A stretch of DNA of 64,000 bases from Paracoccus sulfuroxidans (GCF_007830335.1 NZ_VLKU01000008.1:176171-240170), one strand, 5' to 3'; counted from the stretch's first letter, positions 47,129 through 56,969 are shown. Program-made: numbers and translations. The notes: generated by a model not told the origin, from the sequence alone.

Positions 47129-47212
47129 CTGCCGATGCGGGCCTGAGTTTGTGGCACTCCTTTAACTTTTATGAATGATTTCAGTATGCCGCGCGGACGG
47201 AACCGTTGAGAA

Positions 47213-48022
47213 TCAACTGCGGGACGGGATGCCCAAAGACAGATCCTGCGCCGCGACCATCACCGCTTCGGCAATTTTTCCGCAGCGATCTTCGGTCATC
47301 CGATGCATGGGCCCCGAGACCGAGATGCCCGCCACCGCCTCACCTGCCAGATCATAGACCGGCGCCGCGATGCAGCGCATGCCCAGCGTGCGCTCCTCAT
47401 CGTCGAAGGAATAGCCGCGCGTCCGCGTGACCTCCAGATCGGCCAGAAGCGCATCCCGCTCGGTCAGGGTCTTGTCGGTGAAACGGCTCAGCACCGCGTC
47501 GTCCAGGATCTGCCTCAGCACATCGGGCTTGGCATGCGCCAGCAGCGCCTTGCCGATCCCCGAGGCATGGAAGGGCGAGCGCGTGCCCGGCGGGAAGAAG
47601 GCGCGGATCGTCTCATGCGTCTCGACCTGGCTGAGAAACAGGACCGCATCGCCGTTCAGGATGCCAAGGTTCGCCGTCTCTCCGGTGGCTTCCATCAAGC
47701 GGCGCATGATCGGGCGGGCCCGTTCAACAATGCTCGAGCGGCGCATGAAGGCAGTGCCATGCCGGAAGGCCGAGGGGCCGATGTGCCAGGCCTGCGTGAT
47801 CGGGTCGCTCTCCGCCACGCCGCGCGCATCCAGCGTCGTCAGAACGCGGTGGATGGTCGAGGGCGCGGTGCCCAGTGCCTTGGCAATCTCGGTCAGGGTC
47901 AGCCCGTTCGAGGCCGCCAGCAGATCCAGCACATCCAGCGCCCGCTCCAGCGCCTTGACGCCGCCTGCCTCATCCGGGGTTCCGACGTTCTTCGGCCGGC
48001 CTCTTTTACGCACTTCCCGCAT
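47213..48022 (-). CDS. bhcR: BhcR, IclR-family regulator of the beta-hydroxyaspartate cycle
   Basis: IclR-family regulator of 269 residues. The N-terminal winged helix contains GLTLTEIAKALGTAPSTIHRVL; the C-terminal effector domain includes the HASGIGKALLA and CIAAPVYDLAGEAVAGISVSGP segments. In Paracoccus denitrificans the IclR protein divergent from bhcA is BhcR, which binds the intergenic region and responds to glyoxylate. ATG 48022 has AAGGAA nine bases upstream; GTG 48031 is too close to it. A large inverted repeat lies between it and bhcA. Confidence 0.92.
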   Translation of the reverse strand: MREVRKRGRPKNVGTPDEAGGVKALERALDVLDLLAASNGLTLTEIAKALGTAPSTIHRVLTTLDARGVAESDPITQAWHIGPSAFRHGTAFMRRSSIVERARPIMRRLMEATGETANLGILNGDAVLFLSQVETHETIRAFFPPGTRSPFHASGIGKALLAHAKPDVLRQILDDAVLSRFTDKTLTERDALLADLEVTRTRGYSFDDEERTLGMRCIAAPVYDLAGEAVAGISVSGPMHRMTEDRCGKIAEAVMVAAQDLSLGIPSRS

Positions 48023-48114
48023 TATCAACACTTCCTTGATGATTATTATTCGTTTCCGCGAAAATCATGCCGGAAGGTCGGAAAAGACCAACCACCTGAT
48101 TTCCTTTCGATTTA

Positions 48115-48159
48115 ACACATTTTTCTGTCATTGCGAAATGTTTTTCAGAAAAATTGTGT
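48115..48159. promoter_or_regulatory. Nested inverted repeat in the bhcR-bhcA intergenic region
   Basis: ACACATTTTTCTG (48115-48127) is answered by CAGAAAAATTGTGT (48146-48159), complementary except for one extra base, and an inner pair CATT/AATG flanks GCGA at 48129-48140. It lies 49 nt before bhcA and is the best candidate for the BhcR operator. Confidence 0.55.
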
Positions 48160-48207
48160 AATTTACTCTGCTGTACTACCTTGTGATGAAAGAGGAGAGG
48201 ATTTGAC

Positions 48208-49398
48208 ATGACCAGCCAGAACCCGATTTTCATTCCCGGCCCGACCAACATTCCCGAAGCCCTGCGCAAAGCCGTCGACATGCCGACGATCGACCACCGC
48301 TCGCCGGTGTTCGGCCGCATGCTGCACCCGGCACTTGAAGGTGTGAAGAAGGTCCTGAAGACCACCAAGGGCGAAATCTTCCTGTTCCCGTCGACCGGCA
48401 CCGGCGGCTGGGAAACCGCGATCACCAACACCCTGTCGGCAGGCGACAAGGTTCTGGCCGCGCGCAACGGCATGTTCAGCCATCGCTGGATCGACATGTG
48501 CCAGCGCCACGGTCTGGACGTCACCTTCGTCGAAACCCCCTGGGGTGAAGGCATCCCCGCCGACCGGTTCGAGGAAATCCTGACCGCCGACAAGGGCCAC
48601 GAGATCCGCGTCGTTCTGGCCACGCATAACGAGACCGCCACCGGCGTTCGCTCGGACATCGCTGCTGTTCGCCGTGCGCTCGACAATGCAAAACACCCGG
48701 CGATGCTCTTCGTCGATGGTGTCAGCTCGATCGGCTCGATGGACTTCCGCATGGATGAATGGGGCGTCGACGTTGCCATCACCGGCAGCCAGAAAGGCTT
48801 CATGCTGCCCCCGGGTCTGGCGATCACCGGCTTCTCGCCCAAGGCGATGGAAGCGGTCGAGAGCGCCCGCCTGCCGCGCACCTTCTTCGACATCCGCGAC
48901 ATGGCGACCGGCTATGCCCGCAACGGCTACCCCTACACGCCGCCGGTCGGCCTGATCAACGGCCTGAACCACGCCGTCACGATGCTGATGGATGAGGGTC
49001 TGGAGAACGTCTTCGCCCGCCACAACCGCATCGCCTCGGGCGTTCGCGCCGCCGTCAAGGCCTGGGGTCTGGAGCTCTGCGCCCGCCGCCCCGAGCTTTA
49101 TTCGGACACGGTCAGCGCCATTCTGGTTCCGGAAGGCTTCGACGCCAACAAGATCGTCAGCCGCGCACTGGAGACCTATGACATGGCCTTCGGCACCGGT
49201 CTCGGCCAGGTCGCAGGCAAGGTGTTCCGCATCGGCCACCTTGGCAGCCTGACCGACGCCATGGCGCTGTCGGGTCTGGCCGTCGCCGAGATGGTCATGG
49301 CCGACGAGGGCCTGCCGATCCAGCTGGGTTCGGGCGTCGCCGCCGCTCAGGACGTCTATCGCAACGCCGCCAAGGCTGCGCAGAAGAAAGCCGCCTGA
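48208..49398 (+). CDS. bhcA: BhcA, L-aspartate:glyoxylate aminotransferase
   Basis: Class V PLP aminotransferase of 396 residues, with FIPGPTNIPEALR at the start and the PLP lysine Lys196 in ITGSQKGFMLPPG. In the beta-hydroxyaspartate cycle BhcA makes glycine from glyoxylate using aspartate as amino donor. By itself the sequence could also be a serine-glyoxylate aminotransferase; the complete bhcABCD order makes BhcA the right name. AGAGGAGAGG lies ahead of the ATG. First gene of the four-gene operon. Confidence 0.95.
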   Translation: MTSQNPIFIPGPTNIPEALRKAVDMPTIDHRSPVFGRMLHPALEGVKKVLKTTKGEIFLFPSTGTGGWETAITNTLSAGDKVLAARNGMFSHRWIDMCQRHGLDVTFVETPWGEGIPADRFEEILTADKGHEIRVVLATHNETATGVRSDIAAVRRALDNAKHPAMLFVDGVSSIGSMDFRMDEWGVDVAITGSQKGFMLPPGLAITGFSPKAMEAVESARLPRTFFDIRDMATGYARNGYPYTPPVGLINGLNHAVTMLMDEGLENVFARHNRIASGVRAAVKAWGLELCARRPELYSDTVSAILVPEGFDANKIVSRALETYDMAFGTGLGQVAGKVFRIGHLGSLTDAMALSGLAVAEMVMADEGLPIQLGSGVAAAQDVYRNAAKAAQKKAA

Positions 49399-49399
49399 G

Positions 49400-50365
49400 A
49401 TGCTGGACGTTGATCCCTTCTACATCCCCAATCTCGGGGACATGTATGCGGCACGTGAGCGGATCACCCCTTACGTCCACCGCACGCCGGTCCTGACCTC
49501 GCGCTTCATCAATGAGCTGACCGGGGCCGAGTTGTTCTTCAAATGCGAGAACCTGCAGAAAGCCGGGGCCTTCAAGGCCCGCGGCGCCTCGAATGCGGTG
49601 TTTTCGCTGACCGATGAACAGGCTGCAAAGGGCGTTGCCACTCATTCGAGTGGCAACCACGGCACCTGCCTTTCCTATGCGGCGGGCCGCCGGGGCATTC
49701 CCTGCACCGTCGTCATGCCGCGCACCGCGCCACAGGCCAAGAAGGATGCGGTCAAGGGCTATGGCGGGCGGGTCGTGGAATGCGAACCCTCGACCTCATC
49801 GCGCGAGGCGGTCTTTGCCGAAGTCGTCGCCGAAAGCGGGGCCGAATTCGTGCACCCCTATAATGACTGGCGGGTGATCGCCGGTCAGGCCACCTGCTCG
49901 GCCGAGCTGATCGAGCAGGTTGAAGGTCTGGACGCAGTCGTCGCCCCCATCGGTGGTGGCGGCATGATCTCGGGCACGTGCCTCACGCTCTCGAACCTTG
50001 CGCCGAAGACCCGCATCTATGCGGCAGAGCCGCTGAACGCCGACGACGCTGCCCGCAGCTTCCGCGCAGGCCGCATCATCGCCGATGACGCACCGAACAC
50101 CGTCGCCGACGGGTTGAAGGTGCCGCTCAAGGAACTGACCTGGCATTTCGTCAGGAACAATGTCTCGGACATTCTCACCGCCACAGAAGACGAAATCGTC
50201 GAGGCGATGAAGCTGATCTGGAAGCGCATGAAGATTGTGATGGAGCCGTCAAGCGCCGTGCCGCTGGCCACGATCCTCAAGAACCGCGACCTTTTTGCCG
50301 GCAAGCGTGTCGGTCTCATCATCACCGGCGGCAATGTCGATCTTGACAAGCTGCCCTGGAACTAA
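49400..50365 (+). CDS. bhcB: BhcB, erythro-beta-hydroxyaspartate dehydratase
   Basis: Fold-type II PLP enzyme of the serine/threonine dehydratase family, 321 residues. The PLP lysine is Lys59 in KAGAFKARGA; SSGNHGT binds the phosphate side and GGGGMISG the PLP phosphate. It dehydrates beta-hydroxyaspartate to iminosuccinate in the cycle. It begins 1 nt after the bhcA stop codon. Without context it would be called threonine dehydratase or serine racemase. Confidence 0.95.
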   Translation: MLDVDPFYIPNLGDMYAARERITPYVHRTPVLTSRFINELTGAELFFKCENLQKAGAFKARGASNAVFSLTDEQAAKGVATHSSGNHGTCLSYAAGRRGIPCTVVMPRTAPQAKKDAVKGYGGRVVECEPSTSSREAVFAEVVAESGAEFVHPYNDWRVIAGQATCSAELIEQVEGLDAVVAPIGGGGMISGTCLTLSNLAPKTRIYAAEPLNADDAARSFRAGRIIADDAPNTVADGLKVPLKELTWHFVRNNVSDILTATEDEIVEAMKLIWKRMKIVMEPSSAVPLATILKNRDLFAGKRVGLIITGGNVDLDKLPWN

Positions 50366-50375
50366 GGAGCAAGCC

Positions 50376-51539
50376 ATGAACGCAAAAGCAGATTTCGCGG
50401 GTTACGAGGTCGGTTTCGACATCCCCGCCCTGCCCGGCATGGATGAAAAAGACATCCAGACGCCCTGTCTAATCCTTGATCTCGACGCGCTCGAGCGCAA
50501 CGTCAAGAAGATGGGCGACTACGCCAAGGCGCATAACATGCGCCACCGCAGCCACGGCAAGATGCACAAATCGGTTGATGTCCAGAAGCTGCAGGAGCGC
50601 CTTGGCGGTTCGGTCGGCGTCTGCTGTCAGAAGGTCTCGGAAGCGGAAGTCTTCGCCCGTGGCGGCATCAAGGACGTGCTGGTCACGAACGAGGTCCGCG
50701 ACCCGGCCAAGATCGACCGACTGGCCCGCCTGCCGAAGCTGGGCTCGACCGTCACGGTCTGCGTCGATGATGTCGCGAACATCGCCGATCTCTCGGCCGC
50801 CGCGCAGAAGCACGGCACCGAACTGGGCATCTTCGTCGAGATCGACTGCGGCGCCGGTCGTTGCGGCGTGAAAACCGCCGATGCGGTGGTCGAGATCGCT
50901 AAAGCGGCAGCCGCTGCGCCGAACCTGACCTTCAAAGGCATCCAAGCCTATCAGGGCGCGATGCAGCACATGGACAGCTATGAGGATCGCAAGGCGAAAC
51001 TCGACGCGGCCATTGCTCAGGTGCAGGAATCCGTCGACGCGCTGGACGCGGCAGGCCTCAGCCCGGAATTCGTCTCGGGTGGCGGCACGGGTTCGTACTA
51101 CTTCGAATCGAACTCGGGCGTGTATAACGAGCTTCAGTGCGGCTCTTACGCCTTCATGGACGCCGATTACGGCCGCATCCATGACCAGGAGGGCAAGCGC
51201 ATCGACGCGGGCGAATGGGAGAACGCGCTCTTCATCCTGACCTCGGTCATGAGCCATGCGAAACCGAACCTCGCCGTCGTTGACGCTGGCCTGAAGGCGC
51301 AGTCGGTCGACTCGGGTCTGCCCTTCATCTATGGCCGCGACGATGTGAAATACATCAAATGCTCGGACGAGCATGGCGTCGTCGACGATCCGAACGGTGT
51401 CCTGAAGGTCAATGAAAAGCTGAAACTGGTTCCCGGCCATTGCGATCCGACCTGCAACGTCCATGATTGGTACGTGGGCGTGCGGAACGGCAAGGTCGAG
51501 GTGGTCTGGCCGGTCTCGGCACGCGGAAAGGCTTACTGA
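50376..51539 (+). CDS. bhcC: BhcC, beta-hydroxyaspartate aldolase
   Basis: PLP enzyme of the D-threonine-aldolase/alanine-racemase fold, 387 residues. The likely PLP lysine is Lys62 in RSHGKMHKS, and a metal site near the C-terminus is PGHCDPTCNVHD. In the cycle it condenses glycine with glyoxylate to erythro-beta-hydroxyaspartate. AAGGAGC precedes ATG 50376. Its stop overlaps bhcD as TGATG. Confidence 0.95.
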   Translation: MNAKADFAGYEVGFDIPALPGMDEKDIQTPCLILDLDALERNVKKMGDYAKAHNMRHRSHGKMHKSVDVQKLQERLGGSVGVCCQKVSEAEVFARGGIKDVLVTNEVRDPAKIDRLARLPKLGSTVTVCVDDVANIADLSAAAQKHGTELGIFVEIDCGAGRCGVKTADAVVEIAKAAAAAPNLTFKGIQAYQGAMQHMDSYEDRKAKLDAAIAQVQESVDALDAAGLSPEFVSGGGTGSYYFESNSGVYNELQCGSYAFMDADYGRIHDQEGKRIDAGEWENALFILTSVMSHAKPNLAVVDAGLKAQSVDSGLPFIYGRDDVKYIKCSDEHGVVDDPNGVLKVNEKLKLVPGHCDPTCNVHDWYVGVRNGKVEVVWPVSARGKAY

Positions 51540-52501
51540 TGTATGTTGTTCCCGAAAAGGAAATCGCCGGGCTGATGACCCCGGACGCGGCATTCGAGGC
51601 GATCGAGGCGGTTTTCGCCTCGATGGCCCGCCGCAAGGCCTATAACTTCCCCGTCGTGCGCGAAGCCATCGGCTATGAAGACGCGCTTTACGGGTTCAAG
51701 GGCGGCTTTGACGCTGCCGGTCTGTCCCTCGGCCTGAAGGCCGGGGGATATTGGCCGAACAACCAGAAACACAATCTGATCAACCATCAGTCGACCGTGT
51801 TCCTGTTCGACCCCGATACCGGCCGCGTTTCGGCGGCTGTCGGCGGCAACCTTCTGACCGCGCTGCGCACCGCGGCGGCCTCGGCCGTCTCGATCAAGTA
51901 TCTGGCCCCGAAGGGTGCCAAGGTGCTGGGCATGATCGGTGCAGGCCATCAGTCGGCCTTCCAGATGCGCGCCGCTGCCCGCGTCCATAATTTCGAGAAG
52001 GTCATCGGCTGGAACCCGCATCCCGAGATGCTGACCCGTCTGGCCGATACCGCTGCCGAACTGGGCCTGCCCTTCGAGGCGGTCGAGCTGGATCGTCTGG
52101 GTTCGGAAGCGGATGTGATCATCTCGATCACCTCGGCCTTCTCGCCGCTGTTGATGGATTCCCATGTGAAGGGCCCCACGCATATCGCGGCCATGGGCAC
52201 CGACACCAAGGGCAAGCAGGAACTGGACGCCGCGCTGGTCGCCCGCGCCCGCGTCTTCACCGATGAGGTTGCGCAGTCGATCTCGATCGGCGAGGCGCAG
52301 CACGCCATCGCCCAGGGGCTGATCGCAGAGGAGGCGATCAACGAGCTGGGCGCCGTCGTGACCGGGGATCACGAAGGCCGGGGCGACGCGGAAGTCACCA
52401 TTTTCGACGGCACGGGCGTCGGTCTTCAGGACCTTGCCGTGGCACATAAATCCGTCGAAATCGCCAAGCAGAAGGGTGTCGCACTGACCGTCGAGATCTG
52501 A
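51539..52501 (+). CDS. bhcD: BhcD, iminosuccinate reductase
   Basis: NAD(P)H-dependent enzyme of the ornithine cyclodeaminase/mu-crystallin family, 320 residues, with the Rossmann motif GMIGAGHQSAFQMRAA near residue 130 and KAGGYWPNN in the substrate region. It reduces iminosuccinate to aspartate and so regenerates the amino donor for BhcA. It overlaps bhcC by one base. Completes the cycle that turns two glyoxylate into one oxaloacetate. Confidence 0.95.
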   Translation: MYVVPEKEIAGLMTPDAAFEAIEAVFASMARRKAYNFPVVREAIGYEDALYGFKGGFDAAGLSLGLKAGGYWPNNQKHNLINHQSTVFLFDPDTGRVSAAVGGNLLTALRTAAASAVSIKYLAPKGAKVLGMIGAGHQSAFQMRAAARVHNFEKVIGWNPHPEMLTRLADTAAELGLPFEAVELDRLGSEADVIISITSAFSPLLMDSHVKGPTHIAAMGTDTKGKQELDAALVARARVFTDEVAQSISIGEAQHAIAQGLIAEEAINELGAVVTGDHEGRGDAEVTIFDGTGVGLQDLAVAHKSVEIAKQKGVALTVEI

Positions 52502-52542
52502 CAGGACAGCAAGCGGCGCATCCAATCAGGGGAGGATTAAGG

Positions 52543-54027
52543 ATGCAGCAGAACAAACCACCGCCGGCCGGATTCGATCCGGTCGACGAAAGGATCGCCA
52601 CACCGCGCTTGCTGACCCTTGGGTTTCAGCATGTGCTGGTCATGTATGCGGGGGCCATCGCGGTCCCGCTGATCGTCGGGCGCGCCTTGCAGCTTGAACC
52701 CGCCGATGTGGCCTTTCTGATCTCGGCCGATCTTTTCGTCTGCGGCATCGTGACGATCATCCAGTCGTTCGGTGTCACCCAGTGGTTCGGCATCCGCTTG
52801 CCGGTCATGATGGGCGTGACCTTCGCCGCCGTTGGCCCGATGGTCGCCATCGCCAACGCCAACCCCGGTCCCGACGGGGCCCGAATGATGTTCGGGGCCA
52901 TCATGGCCTCGGGCGTCATAGCCATGCTGTTCGCCCCGGTGGTAGGCAGGCTTTTGCGTTTCTTCCCCAGTGTGGTGACGGGCACGGTGATCCTTGTGAT
53001 CGGCGTCAGCCTGCTGCCCGTGGGCATCAACTGGATCTTCGGCCTGCCGGTCGGCCCGACCGCGCCGAAGCTGGTCAGCCCCGAGGCGAAAGCCTGGCTC
53101 GACAGCGCCATTGCGGCGGGCGGCGTGCCTGCAGATGTGAAGTTGGCACCGACGGTGATGAACCCGGAATACGCCTCACTTCCGCGCATCATGATCGCGA
53201 TTGTGGTGCTGGGCTCGATCCTCTTGATCGCGCGCTTCGGCAAGGGCTTCATCGCCAACGTCGCGGTGCTGATGGGCATCGTGGTGGGCGGCATTCTGGC
53301 CGCAAGCCTGGGCATGATGGACCTGCACAAGGTTGGCGAGGCCGCCTGGTTCGCCCCCATCCAGCCCCTGCATTTCGGTATGCCGATCTTTGACCCGGTG
53401 ATGATCCTGACGATGACGCTGGTCATGTTCGTGGTGATGATCGAATCCACCGGCATGTTCCTGGCGCTCGGAGAGCTGTGCAATCGCAAGATCGAGCGGC
53501 GCAACCTGACGGCGGGCCTGCGGGTCGACGGTCTGGGCACGCTGATCGGCGGATTGTTCAATACCTTCCCCTATACCTCGTTCAGCCAGAACGTCGGTCT
53601 GGTCGGGGTGACGGGCGTGCGCTCTCGGTTCGTCTGCGTGGCCGGTGGTGCGATCATGGTCGTGCTGGGGCTGATCCCCAAGATGGCCGCAATCGTCGAA
53701 TCGCTGCCGACCACGGTTCTGGGCGGCGCGGGTCTGGTGATGTTCGGCATGGTCGCCGCAACCGGCATTCGGATCCTGTCGAACGTCGATTTCAAGGGCA
53801 ACAAGCACAACCTGTTCATCGTCGCGGTCTCGCTGGGGCTGGGCATGATCCCGGTGGTGGCGCCCGACTTCAACCAGTGGCTGCCGCATTCGATGCACAC
53901 GCTGATCCATTCGGGCATCCTGCTTGCGGCCATCGCGGCGGTGCTGCTGAACTGGTACTTCAACGGCGCCCCGCAAGAGAACGCGGATGATGCGCGCAAG
54001 GCTGCCCACGCCGCCGAAGCGCACTGA
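52543..54027 (+). CDS. NCS2-family purine (urate/xanthine) permease
   Basis: Inner-membrane proton symporter of about 494 residues with 12-14 hydrophobic segments. The NCS2 signature is FSQNVGLVGVTGVRSR near residue 350, with Gln-Asn in the substrate motif, and LGFQHVLVMYAGAIAVPLIVG at the N-terminus. The urate/xanthine branch is likely from both sequence style and the purine catabolism genes that follow. It starts 41 nt after bhcD with GGGGAGG upstream, so it may be co-transcribed with the bhc operon. Confidence 0.92.
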   Translation: MQQNKPPPAGFDPVDERIATPRLLTLGFQHVLVMYAGAIAVPLIVGRALQLEPADVAFLISADLFVCGIVTIIQSFGVTQWFGIRLPVMMGVTFAAVGPMVAIANANPGPDGARMMFGAIMASGVIAMLFAPVVGRLLRFFPSVVTGTVILVIGVSLLPVGINWIFGLPVGPTAPKLVSPEAKAWLDSAIAAGGVPADVKLAPTVMNPEYASLPRIMIAIVVLGSILLIARFGKGFIANVAVLMGIVVGGILAASLGMMDLHKVGEAAWFAPIQPLHFGMPIFDPVMILTMTLVMFVVMIESTGMFLALGELCNRKIERRNLTAGLRVDGLGTLIGGLFNTFPYTSFSQNVGLVGVTGVRSRFVCVAGGAIMVVLGLIPKMAAIVESLPTTVLGGAGLVMFGMVAATGIRILSNVDFKGNKHNLFIVAVSLGLGMIPVVAPDFNQWLPHSMHTLIHSGILLAAIAAVLLNWYFNGAPQENADDARKAAHAAEAH

Positions 54028-54254
54028 CGCCCGATCCTGCTGCCGGACAGCACGCGCTGCCGGCGGCAGCCTTCATCACGGGTGGCGGGTCACGGCCCGC
54101 CACCTGCATATTCGAAACCGCCTTGGCCGGGGCCGCGTCTCTGGTGCTTGAACTGGTGGGAAATCTTGGGCAAGCCTCCGTCTGAAACGGGGATGCCCGG
54201 CAGCCAAGAGGGCGCGCAGGCCGCGCCCTTGACCATTACGAAAGGACCCTTCCG

Positions 54255-54608
54255 ATGACGGGCTATCTGACGACACACGTGCTTGATACCGCCACCGGCC
54301 GCCCGGCCGAGGGCCTGCGGATCGAGCTTTACCGCATCGATGGCACTTCGCGCGAACTGCTGAACGAGACGGTGACGAACGACGACGGCCGCACCAATGC
54401 CCATATCCTGCCCGCCGAGCGCTTCGAGCCCGGCACTTATGAGCTGGTCTTCCACGTCGGCGACTGGCTGGACGCTCAGGGCAATGAGGGCGAAAATCCG
54501 CGCTTCCTGGATCAGGTGCCGCTGCGCTTCGGCATGGCCCAGCAGGACCATTACCACGTTCCGCTGTTGATTTCGCCCTACGGCTTCTCGACCTATCGGG
54601 GCAGCTGA
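54255..54608 (+). CDS. uraH: 5-hydroxyisourate hydrolase
   Basis: Transthyretin-related protein of 117 residues that opens 5-hydroxyisourate to OHCU, the second step of urate breakdown. The N-terminal [17 protein letters not shown] and the C-terminal tetrapeptide YRGS are diagnostic; His in THVLD and in QDHYHVPLL complete the active site. No periplasmic signal peptide. GAAAGGA precedes the start. An OHCU decarboxylase gene is not seen in the window. Confidence 0.95.
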   Translation: MTGYLTTHVLDTATGRPAEGLRIELYRIDGTSRELLNETVTNDDGRTNAHILPAERFEPGTYELVFHVGDWLDAQGNEGENPRFLDQVPLRFGMAQQDHYHVPLLISPYGFSTYRGS

Positions 54609-54642
54609 TCCCTTTGTAATCGCGTTGAAATCATGCGAGGAT

Positions 54643-54666
54643 TGGTCCGGAACTTCCGGACCTTTC
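54643..54666 (+). terminator. Hairpin terminator after uraH
   Basis: GGTCCGG (54644-54650) pairs with CCGGACC (54656-54662) around AACTT and is followed by TTT, a weak intrinsic terminator 35 nt after the stop codon. Confidence 0.6.
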
Positions 54667-54787
54667 CATTCCTGCATGCCGGCTGCGCTGAAGGATTTTC
54701 AACGAATTCTTAAGACAGCACCGGCGATCACGCCAATGTTAGAATTTCCGCCTCTGCGTTAGGTTTTCCGCAAACAAGGAGTTCATA

Positions 54788-56035
54788 ATGTCCGACTTTG
54801 CCGTCATCTGGGACTGGCTGGCCTTCGCCATCCGCTGGACCCACGTCGTGACCGCCATCTGCTGGATCGGGTCATCTTTCTATTTCGTCGCGCTGGACCT
54901 TGGCCTGCGCAAGGCGCCGGGCCTGCCTGCAGGTGCGCACGGAGAGGAATGGCAGGTTCACGGGGGTGGGTTCTACCACATCCAGAAATACCTCGTTGCG
55001 CCCGAGCGGATGCCCGAGCATCTGATCTGGTTCAAATGGGAAAGCTACATGACCTGGATCTCGGGGGCCGCGCTTCTGATGGTCACCTATTGGGCCGGGT
55101 CCGAGCTGTTCCTGATCGACCCCGCCAAGATGGAACTGCTGCCCTGGCAGGCGATCCTGATCTCGGCCGGTTCGCTGTCGATCGGCTGGCTGGTCTATAC
55201 CAACCTGTGCAAATCGCCGCTGGGTGAAAAGCCTACGCTCTTGATGCTGCTGCTGTTCGTTCTGCTGGTCGCCATGGGCTGGGCCTATAACCAGGTCTTC
55301 ACCGGCCGCGCAGTCATGCTGCATCTGGGTGCGTTCACCGCGACGATCATGACGGCCAACGTGTTCTTCATCATCATGCCGAACCAGCGCATCGTGGTGG
55401 CGGACCTGAAAGCGGGCCGTCCGGCTGATCCCAAGTACGGCAAGATCGCCAAGCTGCGTTCGACGCATAACAACTACCTGACCCTGCCGGTCGTCTTCCT
55501 GATGCTGTCGAACCACTATCCGCTGGCCTTCGCATCGGAATTCAACTGGCTGATCGCCGCGCTGATCTTCCTGATGGGCGTGACCATCCGCCACTTCTTC
55601 AACTCGATGCATGCAGGCAAGGGCATGCTGTGGTGGACCTGGGCCGTGACGGTGATCCTGTTCATCGGCGTCATGTGGCTGTCGACCGCGCCGATGCTGC
55701 GCCAGACTGTCGAGGAATCGGAAGCCCGCATCCTGACCCCCACCCAGCAGGCGATGATCGACACGCCCGGCTGGGACGAGGCTTCGGGCGCGGTGCTGGG
55801 CCGCTGCTCGATGTGCCACGCGCGTGAGCCGGGGTATGAGGGCATCCACACCGCCCCCAAGGGCGTGCTGCTGGAGACCCCCGACGACATCACCCGCGCC
55901 GCACGCGAGATCTACATTCAGGCGGGCGTCACCAATGCGATGCCCCCGGCCAACGTCTCGTTCATGGAACCGCAGGAGCGTCAGGCGATCATCAACTGGT
56001 ATCGCGCGCTGCCGAAAACCTTCGCCTCGAACTGA
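54788..56035 (+). CDS. puuD: PuuD, membrane-bound urate oxidase with cytochrome c domain
   Basis: Membrane urate hydroxylase/oxidase of 415 residues. Eight or so hydrophobic helices with several conserved His (RWTHVVTAICWIGSS, FYHIQKYLV, IRHFFNSMHAGKG) occupy residues 1-310. A C-terminal cytochrome c domain has the heme site CSMCH near residue 340 and a later Met in NAMPPANV. PuuD oxidises urate to 5-hydroxyisourate and passes electrons to the respiratory chain, unlike soluble uricase. AAGGAG precedes the start. Placed next to uraH, which takes its product. Confidence 0.94.
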   Translation: MSDFAVIWDWLAFAIRWTHVVTAICWIGSSFYFVALDLGLRKAPGLPAGAHGEEWQVHGGGFYHIQKYLVAPERMPEHLIWFKWESYMTWISGAALLMVTYWAGSELFLIDPAKMELLPWQAILISAGSLSIGWLVYTNLCKSPLGEKPTLLMLLLFVLLVAMGWAYNQVFTGRAVMLHLGAFTATIMTANVFFIIMPNQRIVVADLKAGRPADPKYGKIAKLRSTHNNYLTLPVVFLMLSNHYPLAFASEFNWLIAALIFLMGVTIRHFFNSMHAGKGMLWWTWAVTVILFIGVMWLSTAPMLRQTVEESEARILTPTQQAMIDTPGWDEASGAVLGRCSMCHAREPGYEGIHTAPKGVLLETPDDITRAAREIYIQAGVTNAMPPANVSFMEPQERQAIINWYRALPKTFASN

Positions 56036-56063
56036 GGCCGCGCACTAGGCCCGGATCTGGGGC

Positions 56064-56969
56064 CTAGAATGCATTGCGCAGTTCACGCGCGACGAAATCC
56101 GTGAACATGCGCACCTTCGGGTCCTGCAGCCGCCGATGTGGTGTCAGGACGCCGAACTGCGCCGGGACCGGCGGACATTCGGGCAGCACCTCGACCAGCC
56201 TTCCGCTGGCGAGGTGCTCTGCCACTTCATAGCGGGGGCGGTTGACGATCCCCTGCCCCGCCAGCGCCCAATCCGTCAGCACATCGCCGTCATCCGCGTC
56301 AAAGCGGCCGCTGACCATCATCTTCTGCTGGCCGGTGGGCGTCTGCAGCATCCAGAAATATTCCGGGCTGCGGGGATAGCGCAGCAACAGGCAGTTGTGC
56401 TGGGCCAGATCCTCGGGCTGCTCAGGCACGCCCTGCACGGACAGATAGTCGGGCGTTGCCGCCAGCACGCGCCTGCATTCCGCGATCCTGCGCCATTTCA
56501 GCGCGGAATCCTGTGGCTCGCCCAGAAAGAAGGCCAGATCGATCCCATCGGCGATGATGTCGACGTTGCGGTCTGACAGCCGCAGCCGGATCTCGACTCC
56601 CGGATATTCGGTGCAGAACTGCGGCACCAAAGGCGCCAGCATCCGCCGCCCCAGCCCCAGAGGCGCGGTCACCCGGATCGAGCCATGGGGCGTGCCCGAA
56701 AACCCCGACACCACCGCCTCGGCCTCGTCCAATGTCTCGATGACGCGGCGCGCGCTGTCATAGAAGGCCCGGCCCACCTCGGTCGGGACCAGCTTGCGCG
56801 TCGTCCGGTTCAGCAGCCTCACCCCGAAACGCGCCTCAAGATCCTTGATCCGGTTCGAGGCGACCGCAGGCGACATGCGCAGATCCCGGCCCCCGGAGGT
56901 GATGGAGCCCAGTTCGACAACGCGCACAAAGACCCGCAGACTTTCAAGGTAAGACATAGGGTAAACCAT
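56064..56969 (-). CDS. LysR-family regulator divergent from xdhABC
   Basis: A LysR-type regulator of about 301 residues. The N-terminal winged helix (LRVFVRVVELGSITSGGRDL, then SPAVASNRIKDLEARFGVRLLNRTTRK) is followed by a substrate-binding domain (GSIRVTAPLGLGRRMLAPLV and on). It is divergent from the xanthine dehydrogenase operon and convergent with puuD, so control of purine use is likely. ATG 56969 has GAAAG nearby; ATG 56957 (MSYLESL) is also possible. Confidence 0.9.
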   Translation of the reverse strand: MVYPMSYLESLRVFVRVVELGSITSGGRDLRMSPAVASNRIKDLEARFGVRLLNRTTRKLVPTEVGRAFYDSARRVIETLDEAEAVVSGFSGTPHGSIRVTAPLGLGRRMLAPLVPQFCTEYPGVEIRLRLSDRNVDIIADGIDLAFFLGEPQDSALKWRRIAECRRVLAATPDYLSVQGVPEQPEDLAQHNCLLLRYPRSPEYFWMLQTPTGQQKMMVSGRFDADDGDVLTDWALAGQGIVNRPRYEVAEHLASGRLVEVLPECPPVPAQFGVLTPHRRLQDPKVRMFTDFVARELRNAF

